DNA of 64,000 bases from Palsa-504 sp963808615 (GTDB taxonomy: Bacteria > Actinomycetota > Actinomycetes > Streptosporangiales > Streptosporangiaceae), in the NCBI GenBank assembly GCA_963808615.1, contig CAWEGV010000012.1, forward strand, positions 868,001 to 932,000. The letters are read 5' to 3'. A program made the translations under genes and the position numbers. The notes below the pieces were generated by a model, which did no database searches, was not told where the DNA came from, and saw nothing but the letters and a program-made list of their open reading frames with translations. This document shows positions 17,327 through 25,108 of the stretch, one piece after another (the first letter of the stretch is position 1; each line of letters starts with the position of its first letter).

Positions 17327-18194
17327 TACGGGCTCCTTCCACACCGATAGCGGACTCAGCGGTACCGAGTCCCCGGGTAACCCCCATCTTCGTTCACAAG
17401 AGACGTCTTATGCCGGCGAAAGCTGCTTCTACGCACAAAAGACAACCGTTTCTTATGTTGAATTATCAAGAAGAACAGGCAGCGACATACGTCGGTTTAC
17501 ACCGCCAACTCCTGCACCACCGACCCGGGTATAGATACGCATATTTCATGAATTATGCGATTTTAGGGGCTTAAAGGGATGAACTCCTTGCGCAGCATTC
17601 GCTCGACGAACCGCCAGCAACCGCGAACGCAGGCAGATCGGAGCCCCAGCTCCGGGGTTGGCCGTAGGCAGGCGCGAAGGTTAGAGGCTGGTGGTGCAGG
17701 TGATGTTGGTTCCGGCCGCCTTGCGACGTGATGGTCCGGTAAGCCATCTCAAATTCACCCTTTAGTGCGGCGTGGTCCCAAGCCCGGGGCCATGCATCAC
17801 GGTGAAGACAGGACAGAAACGACCGCTTCAGTAACACAGGCAACACGCGCATCCTTGGTACCCGTGCAATACCCGCCACGAGCCAGGAGTAGCCATCCAT
17901 AGCATGAGCTGCTAGTCCGGCAGGCCGCAGGCGCACCGGCAGGCGCGCCTGCGCGAGCTGGGTATCCCTGTCGCCGGGTTGCGGGCCGCTTCTCCGCTAC
18001 GCGACGGGAAGCGGCCGTTACCCTGGGTGTCAGAGCTGGACCGTTGCCTCAATGGTCAAGCGGTGGCGGATAGTTTCACACTTGGTATGAGGCCCTGGGA
18101 TGCACCAAACCCTCCCGCAAGCCCTAATCCTCCCCGAAGATGTGGAAAGGCGACTCGCGGACGCGAGCGGAACTGGCGGAGGGAGCCTGGTCAG
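17327..18194. other. Long intergenic region with repeat copy 3
   Basis: The first 240 bases are unusually AT-rich for this genome and likely hold the promoter of the secreted propeller protein. I find no convincing gene in 17571-17936. The end of the region holds dispersed repeat copy 3 and the GGAGGGAG ribosome site of exonuclease III. Confidence 0.5.
18032..18100. repeat. Dispersed 66-69 bp repeat, copy 3
   Basis: Same architecture as the copies at 13948 and 15144. Read on the minus strand, copies 1 and 3 could encode related C-terminal peptides (RLTVEATIRL and RLTIEATVQL followed by a stop), which may be coincidence or a remnant of a repeated gene end. Confidence 0.8.
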
Positions 18195-19013
18195 GTGCGG
18201 TTGGCGACCTGGAACGTGAACTCGGTGAAGGCGCGGCTGCCCCGGCTGCTCGAGTGGCTGGCCGAGACCGGGCCGGACGTGGTCGGCCTGCAGGAGACCA
18301 AGGTGGCGACGGCCTTGTTCCCCGCGGCCGACGTGGAGGAGCTCGGGTATGAGGTCGCCGCACACGGCGACGGCCGGTGGAACGGCGTGGCGCTGCTGTC
18401 CCGGGTCGGCCTGGAGCACGTCAGCCTGGGCTTTTCCGGTGAGCCCGGGTACGAGGGCGAACCGGGGCAGGCCCTGTTGCTGGATGAGCCGGGCCTGCGG
18501 AAACCGGAAGCCCGGGCGGTCGGCGCCGACTGCGGCGGCATCCGGGTCTGGTCGCTGTATGCGCCCAACGGGCGCACGCCCGACTCGGCGCACTACGCGT
18601 ACAAGCTCGCCTGGTACGCGGCACTGCGTGGCGCGCTCGCGGCCGAACTCGAGGCGCGGCCCGCGCTGGTGGCGTTCGGTGATTTCAACGTCGCACCGAC
18701 CGACGCCGACGTGTGGGACCCGGCGGTGTTCGTCGGCTCGACCCACGTCACCCCGCCTGAACGGCAGGCGCTGGCCGGTCTTCGCGGTCTCGGGCTGCGC
18801 GACGTGGTGCCCGCTGCGATGAAGGGGCCGCATCCGTTCACCTACTGGGATTACCGGGCCGGGGCCTTCGCCAAGGACCAGGGGATGCGCATCGACCTGG
18901 TGTACGCGAGCCAGGCCGTCGCGGACCGGGTGGGCGCAGCCTACGTGGACCGCGAGGCGCGCAAGGGCCACGGGCCGTCCGATCACGCCCCGATCGTGGT
19001 CGACCTCAGCTGA
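18195..19013 (+). CDS. xthA: Exodeoxyribonuclease III
   Basis: A 272-residue AP endonuclease/3'-exonuclease of the ExoIII family. Metal and catalytic motifs are all present: TWNVNSVKARL, LQETKV, YAPNGR, GDFNVAPTDADVWD, RIDLVYAS and the terminal PSDHAPIVVDLS. GTG at 18195 starts VRLATWNVN, exactly where the family begins, with GGAGGGAG about ten bases upstream; longer forms would include repeat DNA. Its stop overlaps by eight bases the end of the convergent LLM-amidohydrolase gene. Confidence 0.93.
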   Translation: MRLATWNVNSVKARLPRLLEWLAETGPDVVGLQETKVATALFPAADVEELGYEVAAHGDGRWNGVALLSRVGLEHVSLGFSGEPGYEGEPGQALLLDEPGLRKPEARAVGADCGGIRVWSLYAPNGRTPDSAHYAYKLAWYAALRGALAAELEARPALVAFGDFNVAPTDADVWDPAVFVGSTHVTPPERQALAGLRGLGLRDVVPAAMKGPHPFTYWDYRAGAFAKDQGMRIDLVYASQAVADRVGAAYVDREARKGHGPSDHAPIVVDLS

Positions 19014-20718
19014 GGATCCGCGCCGCGTTGTCGTGCAACAGCACGGGCAGCACGTCGGCGGGCAGGTCGAGGGCTTCGAGCTCGGACAGGCAGCGTTCGG
19101 GGCTGAAGAAGGGGAAGTCGCTGCCCCACAGGAACTGCCCGGCCAGCCGCCCGCGCAGCTCGCCGATGACCTCGGCCGGGATGCGGCGCGGCGACCAGCC
19201 GGAGATGTCGATGTAGACGTTGGTCTTGTGCAGCGCGATGGCCATCAGGTCCATGTGCCAGGGCCAGCCGAAATGCGCGGCCACCACGGTCAGGCCCGGG
19301 TGGGCCGCGGCCACCGCGTCGAGCTTGATCGGGTGCGCGTAGTCGATCCTGATGCCCTGGCCGCCGGGCTGCCGCGCGCCGATCCCGCTGGTTCCGGTGT
19401 GGAACAGGGCGAGCAGGCCGTGTTGCTCGCAGGCGGCGAAGACGGGCCAGTACCGGGGGTCGTCGGGCGAGAACGCCTGCAGCGACGGGTGGAACTTCAC
19501 CCCGCGCAGCCCGAGGGCCGCGATGTTCGCCACCTCGGCCACTGCGGTCTCGCCCTTGTGCGGGTCCACCGACCCCAGGCCGGTGAACACGTCGGGGTAG
19601 TCGCGGCACGCCGCGGCCACGGTCTCGTTCGGGACCCGGGGCCGGCCGGTGGCCGTCTCGGCGTCCCAGGCCAGCAGGACCGCCTTCAGGCCGAGCCCGC
19701 GGTACCTGGCCGCCAGCTGGTCCAGCGATTCCCGGCGCGCGGGCGAGCGGAAGTACGCCTCGGCCGCCTCGACGTAGCCCGCCATGCTGCCGTCCAGCCA
19801 GTCCGGGGTGGGCAGGTGCACATGAAAGTCAATCGCGCGCAGGGGCATCGCCCCACCGTACCGCCGGTCAGGACGGGGGCCGGCCTGGACGCGCCGCCTG
19901 ACCTCGGCCAGGCCTTCGGGCCCGCGCGGCAGGCTCCACCAGCTCTCCACCCACCAGGTCGCCCCGGCGGTCTCCCACGCGGTCGGCTCTGAGGGGCTGA
20001 GCTGGACGAACTCGCCGGTGCTGTCCGCCTCGATGACGACGTCGTAGGGCGCGTCAGCTAGTCCGAGCGCCTCCCGGCGCTGCCGCACCCGGCCGACGAG
20101 ATCGGCCAGTTCGCCGGGCATGTCCAGGTGCCGCCGGTCCTCGCCCCCGATGATCTGCGGCAGCAGGCCGTTCCAGCGCGCGGCCCGGTCCAGGGACGGC
20201 TGCCGGTCCCGGCCCGCGACGTACGCGCCGACCACCCATACCGGCGGGTGCGGCCGCTGGACCGGGGGATCGGGCGGCATGAAGTCGGTCGGCCGGGCCG
20301 AGTAGTGCTTGCCGTCGTAGCTGAACGGCTGGCCGCGCATCAGCCCGGCGTAGATGGCCAGGCACTCATCAAGCTTCTCCACCCTGGTCCGGCGGCCCTC
20401 GTCGGGTTCGAACGCGGTCCAGCCCCCGTGCAGGGCGCCCAGGCCGACGCTCAGGATGACCCGCCCGCCGCTGAGCCTGTCCACGGTGCCCACCGCCGAG
20501 GCCAGGTCCCACGGCTTCCACCGCGCGGCCGGGGTGAGTAGCGTACCTAGCCTGATGCGCTCGGTGACCATGCTGGCCGCGCCGAGCGCCACCCACGCGT
20601 GTACGCCCCAGACGGCCTCCCAGGTGAACACACCGTCCCAGCCGTGCCGCTCACCCAGCGCCGCGACCTGCGCGAACTCCCGGGCGTCCGCGTGAGGGAC
20701 CACGAACCCGAATCGCAC
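19006..20718 (-). CDS. LLM-type flavin oxidoreductase fused to amidohydrolase
   Basis: A single 570-residue frame. Residues 1 to about 288 are a luciferase-like (F420/FMN) monooxygenase domain (RFGFVVPHADAREFAQVAALGE, VGLGALHGGW, PPVWVVGAYVAG). From residue 291 (MPLRAIDFHVHLPTPDWLD) a full amidohydrolase-2 domain follows, with HVH metal ligands, the histidine in VVAAHFGW, and GSDFPFF near the end. The join (RRYGGAMPLRA) carries a ribosome-site-like GGTGGGG, so it may once have been, or still be, two genes that lost the intervening stop. Start is GTG 20718 with GGAAG upstream. Probable role: oxidation then hydrolysis of a ring compound (inferred). Confidence 0.8.
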   Translation of the reverse strand: MRFGFVVPHADAREFAQVAALGERHGWDGVFTWEAVWGVHAWVALGAASMVTERIRLGTLLTPAARWKPWDLASAVGTVDRLSGGRVILSVGLGALHGGWTAFEPDEGRRTRVEKLDECLAIYAGLMRGQPFSYDGKHYSARPTDFMPPDPPVQRPHPPVWVVGAYVAGRDRQPSLDRAARWNGLLPQIIGGEDRRHLDMPGELADLVGRVRQRREALGLADAPYDVVIEADSTGEFVQLSPSEPTAWETAGATWWVESWWSLPRGPEGLAEVRRRVQAGPRPDRRYGGAMPLRAIDFHVHLPTPDWLDGSMAGYVEAAEAYFRSPARRESLDQLAARYRGLGLKAVLLAWDAETATGRPRVPNETVAAACRDYPDVFTGLGSVDPHKGETAVAEVANIAALGLRGVKFHPSLQAFSPDDPRYWPVFAACEQHGLLALFHTGTSGIGARQPGGQGIRIDYAHPIKLDAVAAAHPGLTVVAAHFGWPWHMDLMAIALHKTNVYIDISGWSPRRIPAEVIGELRGRLAGQFLWGSDFPFFSPERCLSELEALDLPADVLPVLLHDNAARILS

Positions 20719-20738
20719 CTTCCAACCTTAGCCGGGCG

Positions 20739-21098
20739 TCATCCGGCGTCGATGCCCTGGCTGGCCAGGTAGCTGGCCGCGACCTTCTTCGGCACCACCA
20801 TGCACCAGGCGTCGATGAGCAGTTCGCGCAGCTCGTCCTCGCCGAGGGCCGCCAGCCGGGCCCGGACCCAGTGGTACCGCTCGTCGCTGCGCAGCGGCAT
20901 CATGAACTTGTCCGGCTCGCTGGCCACCAGGGCGGCGCGCTCGTCCTTGGGGAAGCCGAATCCCAGCCGTTCCTCGTCGGCCGAGACCGAGGCGTAGACC
21001 AGCCTGCCGACGCGGAACTTGACGTGGTCCCTGATCAGGTGCTCGGACGTGCGCGGCAGGGACATCGCGATCCGCCGCACGTCATCCAACCCGGCCAT
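20739..21098 (-). CDS. MmcQ/YjbR family (DUF419) protein
   Basis: A 119-residue alpha/beta protein: DDVRRIAMSLPRTSEH, RVGRLVYASVSADEERLGFGFPKDER and the conserved LRSDERYHWVRARL, LLIDAWCMVVPKKV. The fold is CyaY-like with possible DNA binding; the cellular role is unclear. Lies 20 bases upstream of the LLM-amidohydrolase gene in the same direction and may share its transcript. Confidence 0.85.
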   Translation of the reverse strand: MAGLDDVRRIAMSLPRTSEHLIRDHVKFRVGRLVYASVSADEERLGFGFPKDERAALVASEPDKFMMPLRSDERYHWVRARLAALGEDELRELLIDAWCMVVPKKVAASYLASQGIDAG

Positions 21099-21298
21099 GG
21101 CACAACCCTAGAGTCCGAGCAGTTCGCCGGTCATGACGACGGCCATGGCCAGGCCCGTTCGCTGGCTGGCCCGGGCCTGAGCAGGCGGCTGGCTCACGCG
21201 CGGGACGGACACCGGCCTAGCTTAACCTTTTGCGGCCCTGCGGTCGGCGGCGCCGGGACTAGGCTGTAGAGGGCACTTCCGGGTAAAGGGGGCTGTCG

Positions 21299-21559
21299 GT
21301 GGAGAGGGATGAGTCCTCGATCGGCTGCGTCGGCATCCTCACCGTGGGCACGCGGGGCGGCGGCGGGCCCGGTGAGGTGCTCATCAAGATCCGCGGCGGT
21401 TCCGAGGCCTTCCTGGCCTGGTCCGACAAGCCGCTGCCCAAGGGCGCTACCGTTCTCGTCATTGACTCGCGCGGCGCGCGGGCGCTCGATGTCATCGAGT
21501 GGGAGGACGAACTCGGCGACAGCCCGCGCCTTCCCGGCTTAAACATGCTTAGGAGATGA
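21299..21559 (+). CDS. NfeD-like short membrane-associated partner of flotillin
   Basis: An 86-residue protein: IGCVGILTVGTRGGGGPGEVLIKIRGG... PKGATVLVIDSRGARALDVIEWE. This matches the OB-fold (NfeD C-terminal) domain with no transmembrane helix. GTG start with AAAGGGGG upstream. It ends three bases before the flotillin start, the standard NfeD-flotillin pairing in bacteria, where NfeD assists assembly of flotillin microdomains. Confidence 0.75.
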   Translation: MERDESSIGCVGILTVGTRGGGGPGEVLIKIRGGSEAFLAWSDKPLPKGATVLVIDSRGARALDVIEWEDELGDSPRLPGLNMLRR

Positions 21560-21562
21560 ACG

Positions 21563-22702
21563 ATGTTTGGTTACCGTGTTCCGGCCCCTGACGAGGCCAT
21601 GCTGATTTCCGGACGAGGGGGCGGCCGCGAGGGCCAGCCGTTCAAGGTGGTGATCGGCCACGGCGCCTTCGTAACGCCCGTGTTCCGCAAGGTCCGGTAT
21701 CTGACCTTGTCCATGCAGGAGGCTGAGGTCTCGGAGCAGTGCGTGACCCACCAGGGCATCACGCTGAACGTGCGCGCGGTGATCGCGTTCAAGGTCGGCA
21801 ACGACCAGGAATCCATCGTCAACGCCGGGCAGCGGTTCCTCTCCGACCAGGACCAGATGTCGCTACTGACCGGGCGGATCTTCGCCGGCCACCTGCGCTC
21901 GATCATCGGCTCGATGACCGTCGAGGAGATCGTCACCGAGCGGCAGAAGCTGGCCACCGAGGTCCTGGACGGATCGAAGGGCGAGATGGCCAAGATCGGG
22001 CTGATCGTGGACTCGCTGCAGATCCAGTCGATCGACGACATGGGCGCCGGCTACATCGCCGCCATGGCCGCGCCGAACAACGCCGCCATCCAGCGCCAGG
22101 CCAAGATCGCGCAGGCGCAGGCCGACCAGGCGGCGGCGGAGGCGCAGCAGGCCTCGGTCCGCAAGCAGGCCGAGTTCGGCAGGGAGACGTCCGTGGTCCA
22201 GGCGCAGTACAAGGCCGAGGTGGACAAGGCACAAGCCGAGGCCTCTCAGGCGGGCCCGCTGGCGCAAGCGAACGCCCAGCTTGCGGTGATCAACGCGCAA
22301 GCCGAGTTGGCCCAGCGGCAGGCCGAGCTACGGCAGCAGCAGCTGGTCTCCGAGGTGGTCAAGCCCGCCGAGGCGGAGGCCGAGCGGATCAGGATCCTGG
22401 CCAAGGCGGACGCCGAGCGCACCCGCATCCAGGCCGAGGCCGCCGCCTCGAACAACCGTGTCGCCCTGGACCAGCTGCTCATCAACCAGCTGCCGCTGAT
22501 CGTCAAGGAGGCCGCGGCCGGGCTGGCCGGCGCGAACGTCAGCGTGCTCAACGGCGCCGACGGTCTCGGCGAGATCGCCGCCGGCCTGGTCAGCCAGGGC
22601 CTGACCATCCTCGATTCGGTCCGCAAGGGCATGCCCGGCCAGTTCCAGCCCGGTGCGCCCGACGGGCGTACCATCGATGGCCACGTCGAGTCGGAGAGCT
22701 AG
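21563..22702 (+). CDS. Flotillin / SPFH-domain protein
   Basis: A 379-residue scaffolding protein of membrane microdomains. The SPFH/band-7 domain occupies residues 1 to about 180 (FGYRVPAPDEAMLISGRG, GRIFAGHLRSIIGSMTVEEI, IGLIVDSLQIQSIDD). A long Ala/Gln/Glu-rich coiled coil follows (180-330), then a flotillin C-terminal tail (VSVLNGADGLGEIAAGLVSQGL). It has the AGGAGATGAACG ribosome site. Co-transcribed with the NfeD-like gene just upstream. Confidence 0.92.
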   Translation: MFGYRVPAPDEAMLISGRGGGREGQPFKVVIGHGAFVTPVFRKVRYLTLSMQEAEVSEQCVTHQGITLNVRAVIAFKVGNDQESIVNAGQRFLSDQDQMSLLTGRIFAGHLRSIIGSMTVEEIVTERQKLATEVLDGSKGEMAKIGLIVDSLQIQSIDDMGAGYIAAMAAPNNAAIQRQAKIAQAQADQAAAEAQQASVRKQAEFGRETSVVQAQYKAEVDKAQAEASQAGPLAQANAQLAVINAQAELAQRQAELRQQQLVSEVVKPAEAEAERIRILAKADAERTRIQAEAAASNNRVALDQLLINQLPLIVKEAAAGLAGANVSVLNGADGLGEIAAGLVSQGLTILDSVRKGMPGQFQPGAPDGRTIDGHVESES

Positions 22703-22805
22703 TCCCCAATGTAGGCCGCAGCCCAGCCCGCCAGATATGGCGATTTGCTGACGTCATCCGGTAATCGCCACCCCGGCGCCGGTCACCGCGACTAGGCTCC
22801 CGGCC

Positions 22806-24674
22806 GTGACAGCCGTGTCCACGGCCCGGCCCGTCCCGGTGGCCAGCGCGCGTGCGCGCCCGCTGGGCGACCGCCGGACGGTGGCGCTGGCCGGCCTGTA
22901 CTACCTGCTGGCGGCGCTGGCGGTCACGCTGTGGCTGTGGCGCGACCCGGCGTCACGGACGGTGGCGGGTAATCCCAACGACGCCGACCAGTTCGCCTGG
23001 TTCTTCCGTTACGACGCCACCGCGATCGCGCACGCCAGGCTGCCGGACCTGGTGACCACCGCCATGAACGCGCCGCAGGGCGTGAACCTCATGTGGAACA
23101 CGTTCATGCTGCTGCCCGGGCTGCTGCTCGCTCCGGTTACGCTGCTCTTCGGGCCGCAGACCAGCCTGACCGTGCTCATGACCGCCGGCTTCGCCGGGTC
23201 GGCGACGGCCATGTTCGCCGTTCTGCGGCGCTGGCAGGTCAGCGTGGCCGGCGCGGCGCTCAGCGCGGCGGTCTACGGGTTCTCCCCGGCCCTGATGCAC
23301 TCGGCCATCGGCCACTATGACCTGCAGTTCGCCGTGCTGCCGCCGCTGATCGTGGACGCTGGCCTGCGGCTGGCCACCGGACGCGCGCGCGCCCTGCGCG
23401 GCGGCATCTGGCTCGGCCTGCTGGTGACCGCCCAGGTGTTCATCACCGAGGAGATGCTGCTCGACACGGCCCTGGCCGGGGTCCTGATGGCCGCGGTGCT
23501 GGCCGTCAGCCGCCCCCGCCAGGTGGCGGGCCAGGTCAAGACGCTGGCCGCCGGCCTGAGCGTCGCGGCCTGCGTGACGGCCGTGATCGCCGGCTATCCG
23601 CTCTGGGTACAGTTCTTCGGCCCGCTGTCGCAGCAGGGCAGCCCGTTCACCACCGACTTCTACAAGAACGACCTGGCCGGGTTCGTCGTCCCCTCGTCGT
23701 TGATGCTCTTCCACACCGCGGGCAGCGCGGCCGCGGCGGCCAGGTTCCAGGGCCAGCTGCCCGAGTATCTGGGCTACCTGGGCTGGCCGCTGCTCGTGGT
23801 GCTGGTGCTGGCCGCCATCCGGTTCTGGCGGCTGCTGCCGGTCCGGGTCTGCGCGGTCACCTGGGCCGTGCTCGGGGTGTTCTCGCTCGGCGGTACCCTG
23901 CTGGCCGGCGGCCACGAGCACAGCTGGGTCAAGCTACCCTGGTACTGGCTGCAGGGCCTGCCGCTGCTCAGCGCGGCGCTGGCCGACCGGCTCTCTATCG
24001 TGGCCGACGGCGCGGCCGCCGCCGTACTGGCCTTTTCCGCCGACGCGGCGGTGGCGGCCTTCTCGGCGTACGCGGCAGGCCGGCTGCCCCGGCTCGCCTC
24101 GGGCTGGCGGCCCGCCGCGGTGGTCATGTGCTGCGCGGCGCTGGCCGTCCTGCCGATCGTCCCGAAGCCGCTGCCGGCTGCCGCCGCCACCCCGCTGCCG
24201 TCCGGCTGGTCGGCGGTGTTCGGCTCGCTGCGACTGCCCGCTTCGGCCAGTGTGCTCGTGGTCCCGATGCCCATGTCGGGCTTCACGGAACCGTTGCGCT
24301 GGCAGGCCGACACCGGCCAGCCCGGGGCTCTGGTGGGCGGCTATTACATGGGCCCGGACCGGCACGGGCAGGCCCGAACCGACGGCCGCGGCCTCCCGCC
24401 CGCGGGCCGGTACCTGAACTTCTTGTGGGCCGAGTCGCCCGGCGGGCTGCCCCGGTCGGTGGCTGCCGGGATGCCAGCCGGCCTGGACCCCGCGGCAGCG
24501 GGCGTCAAGGCGACCAGTCCCGGGCAGACGCTCGCGCAGATCGCGGCCTGGCGGGTGACGGCCCTGGTCGCGGTGGCGGCCAGGAACTCGGTCCTCGGCG
24601 ACTACCTCACTGAGCTGCTCGGGCCGCCGACCGTCGCCGCCGGCGATGTCATGGCCTGGCGCACGAAGCATTGA
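22806..24674 (+). CDS. Polytopic membrane protein, GT-C glycosyltransferase-like
   Basis: A 622-residue protein with about 10-12 predicted membrane segments (for example LAGLYYLLAALAVTLWLW, LLGLLVTAQVFI-type stretches, VCAVTWAVLGVFSLGG). An acidic motif lies in the first external loop (NPNDADQFAWFF). The C-terminal third (from about 460) is a soluble extracytoplasmic domain. Organisation resembles polyprenol-dependent GT-C transferases or YfhO-like proteins, but I see no decisive signature. GTG start at 22806. Stands alone between flotillin and a small membrane protein gene. Confidence 0.7.
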   Translation: MTAVSTARPVPVASARARPLGDRRTVALAGLYYLLAALAVTLWLWRDPASRTVAGNPNDADQFAWFFRYDATAIAHARLPDLVTTAMNAPQGVNLMWNTFMLLPGLLLAPVTLLFGPQTSLTVLMTAGFAGSATAMFAVLRRWQVSVAGAALSAAVYGFSPALMHSAIGHYDLQFAVLPPLIVDAGLRLATGRARALRGGIWLGLLVTAQVFITEEMLLDTALAGVLMAAVLAVSRPRQVAGQVKTLAAGLSVAACVTAVIAGYPLWVQFFGPLSQQGSPFTTDFYKNDLAGFVVPSSLMLFHTAGSAAAAARFQGQLPEYLGYLGWPLLVVLVLAAIRFWRLLPVRVCAVTWAVLGVFSLGGTLLAGGHEHSWVKLPWYWLQGLPLLSAALADRLSIVADGAAAAVLAFSADAAVAAFSAYAAGRLPRLASGWRPAAVVMCCAALAVLPIVPKPLPAAAATPLPSGWSAVFGSLRLPASASVLVVPMPMSGFTEPLRWQADTGQPGALVGGYYMGPDRHGQARTDGRGLPPAGRYLNFLWAESPGGLPRSVAAGMPAGLDPAAAGVKATSPGQTLAQIAAWRVTALVAVAARNSVLGDYLTELLGPPTVAAGDVMAWRTKH

Positions 24675-24795
24675 GAGGCGATTCATAAGCTCGGGCCGGA
24701 TTCATAACGGCCGCAGAGGCCGGCCGGCAGCTCCTCAGAACCGCGTCGGGCAGCGTGGATGACGCAAGCCGGTAAACGAATCTGAGGAGCTGACG

Positions 24796-24975
24796 ATGAC
24801 CTGGCTGTTGCTGAACGTCCCGCTGATGGTGCTGTTCTTCACGCTGTGGGTGGGCGTCCCGATGTGGCTCGTGCTGAAGCACCCGGACACCGGGCCCGCC
24901 CCGGCCGAGGCGCCCGCCCTCACGCGCCTGCCCGTGCGGCGGCATGAGGACGATGACTACCGCCGTGTCGCCTAG
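24796..24975 (+). CDS. Small single-span membrane protein, 59 aa
   Basis: Reads MTWLLLNVPLMVLFFTLWVG followed by PMWLVLKHPD and an Arg/Asp-rich tail (RRHEDDDYRRVA). ATG at 24796 has GAGGAGCTGACG directly upstream, a good ribosome site. One helix (about residues 3-27) and a cytosolic or external charged tail. Not recognised; short proteins of this kind are often missed by gene callers. Confidence 0.65.
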   Translation: MTWLLLNVPLMVLFFTLWVGVPMWLVLKHPDTGPAPAEAPALTRLPVRRHEDDDYRRVA

Positions 24976-25108
24976 CCGCGCATGGGGCCGGCGGTAGCGG
25001 GCCGGACGGGCAGAGTTCAAGCGCCGTCCGGACCCGTCCAACCCGCGGTCTTGTCCGGGCCGGCCAGGTACGGCGCGGCCGCGCCGGAGCCTGTGAGAGG
25101 CTGCCGGG

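Noticed and set aside
17571..17936. 121-residue minus-strand frame in the intergenic region
   Set aside because: No family features, no ribosome site and weak codon character.
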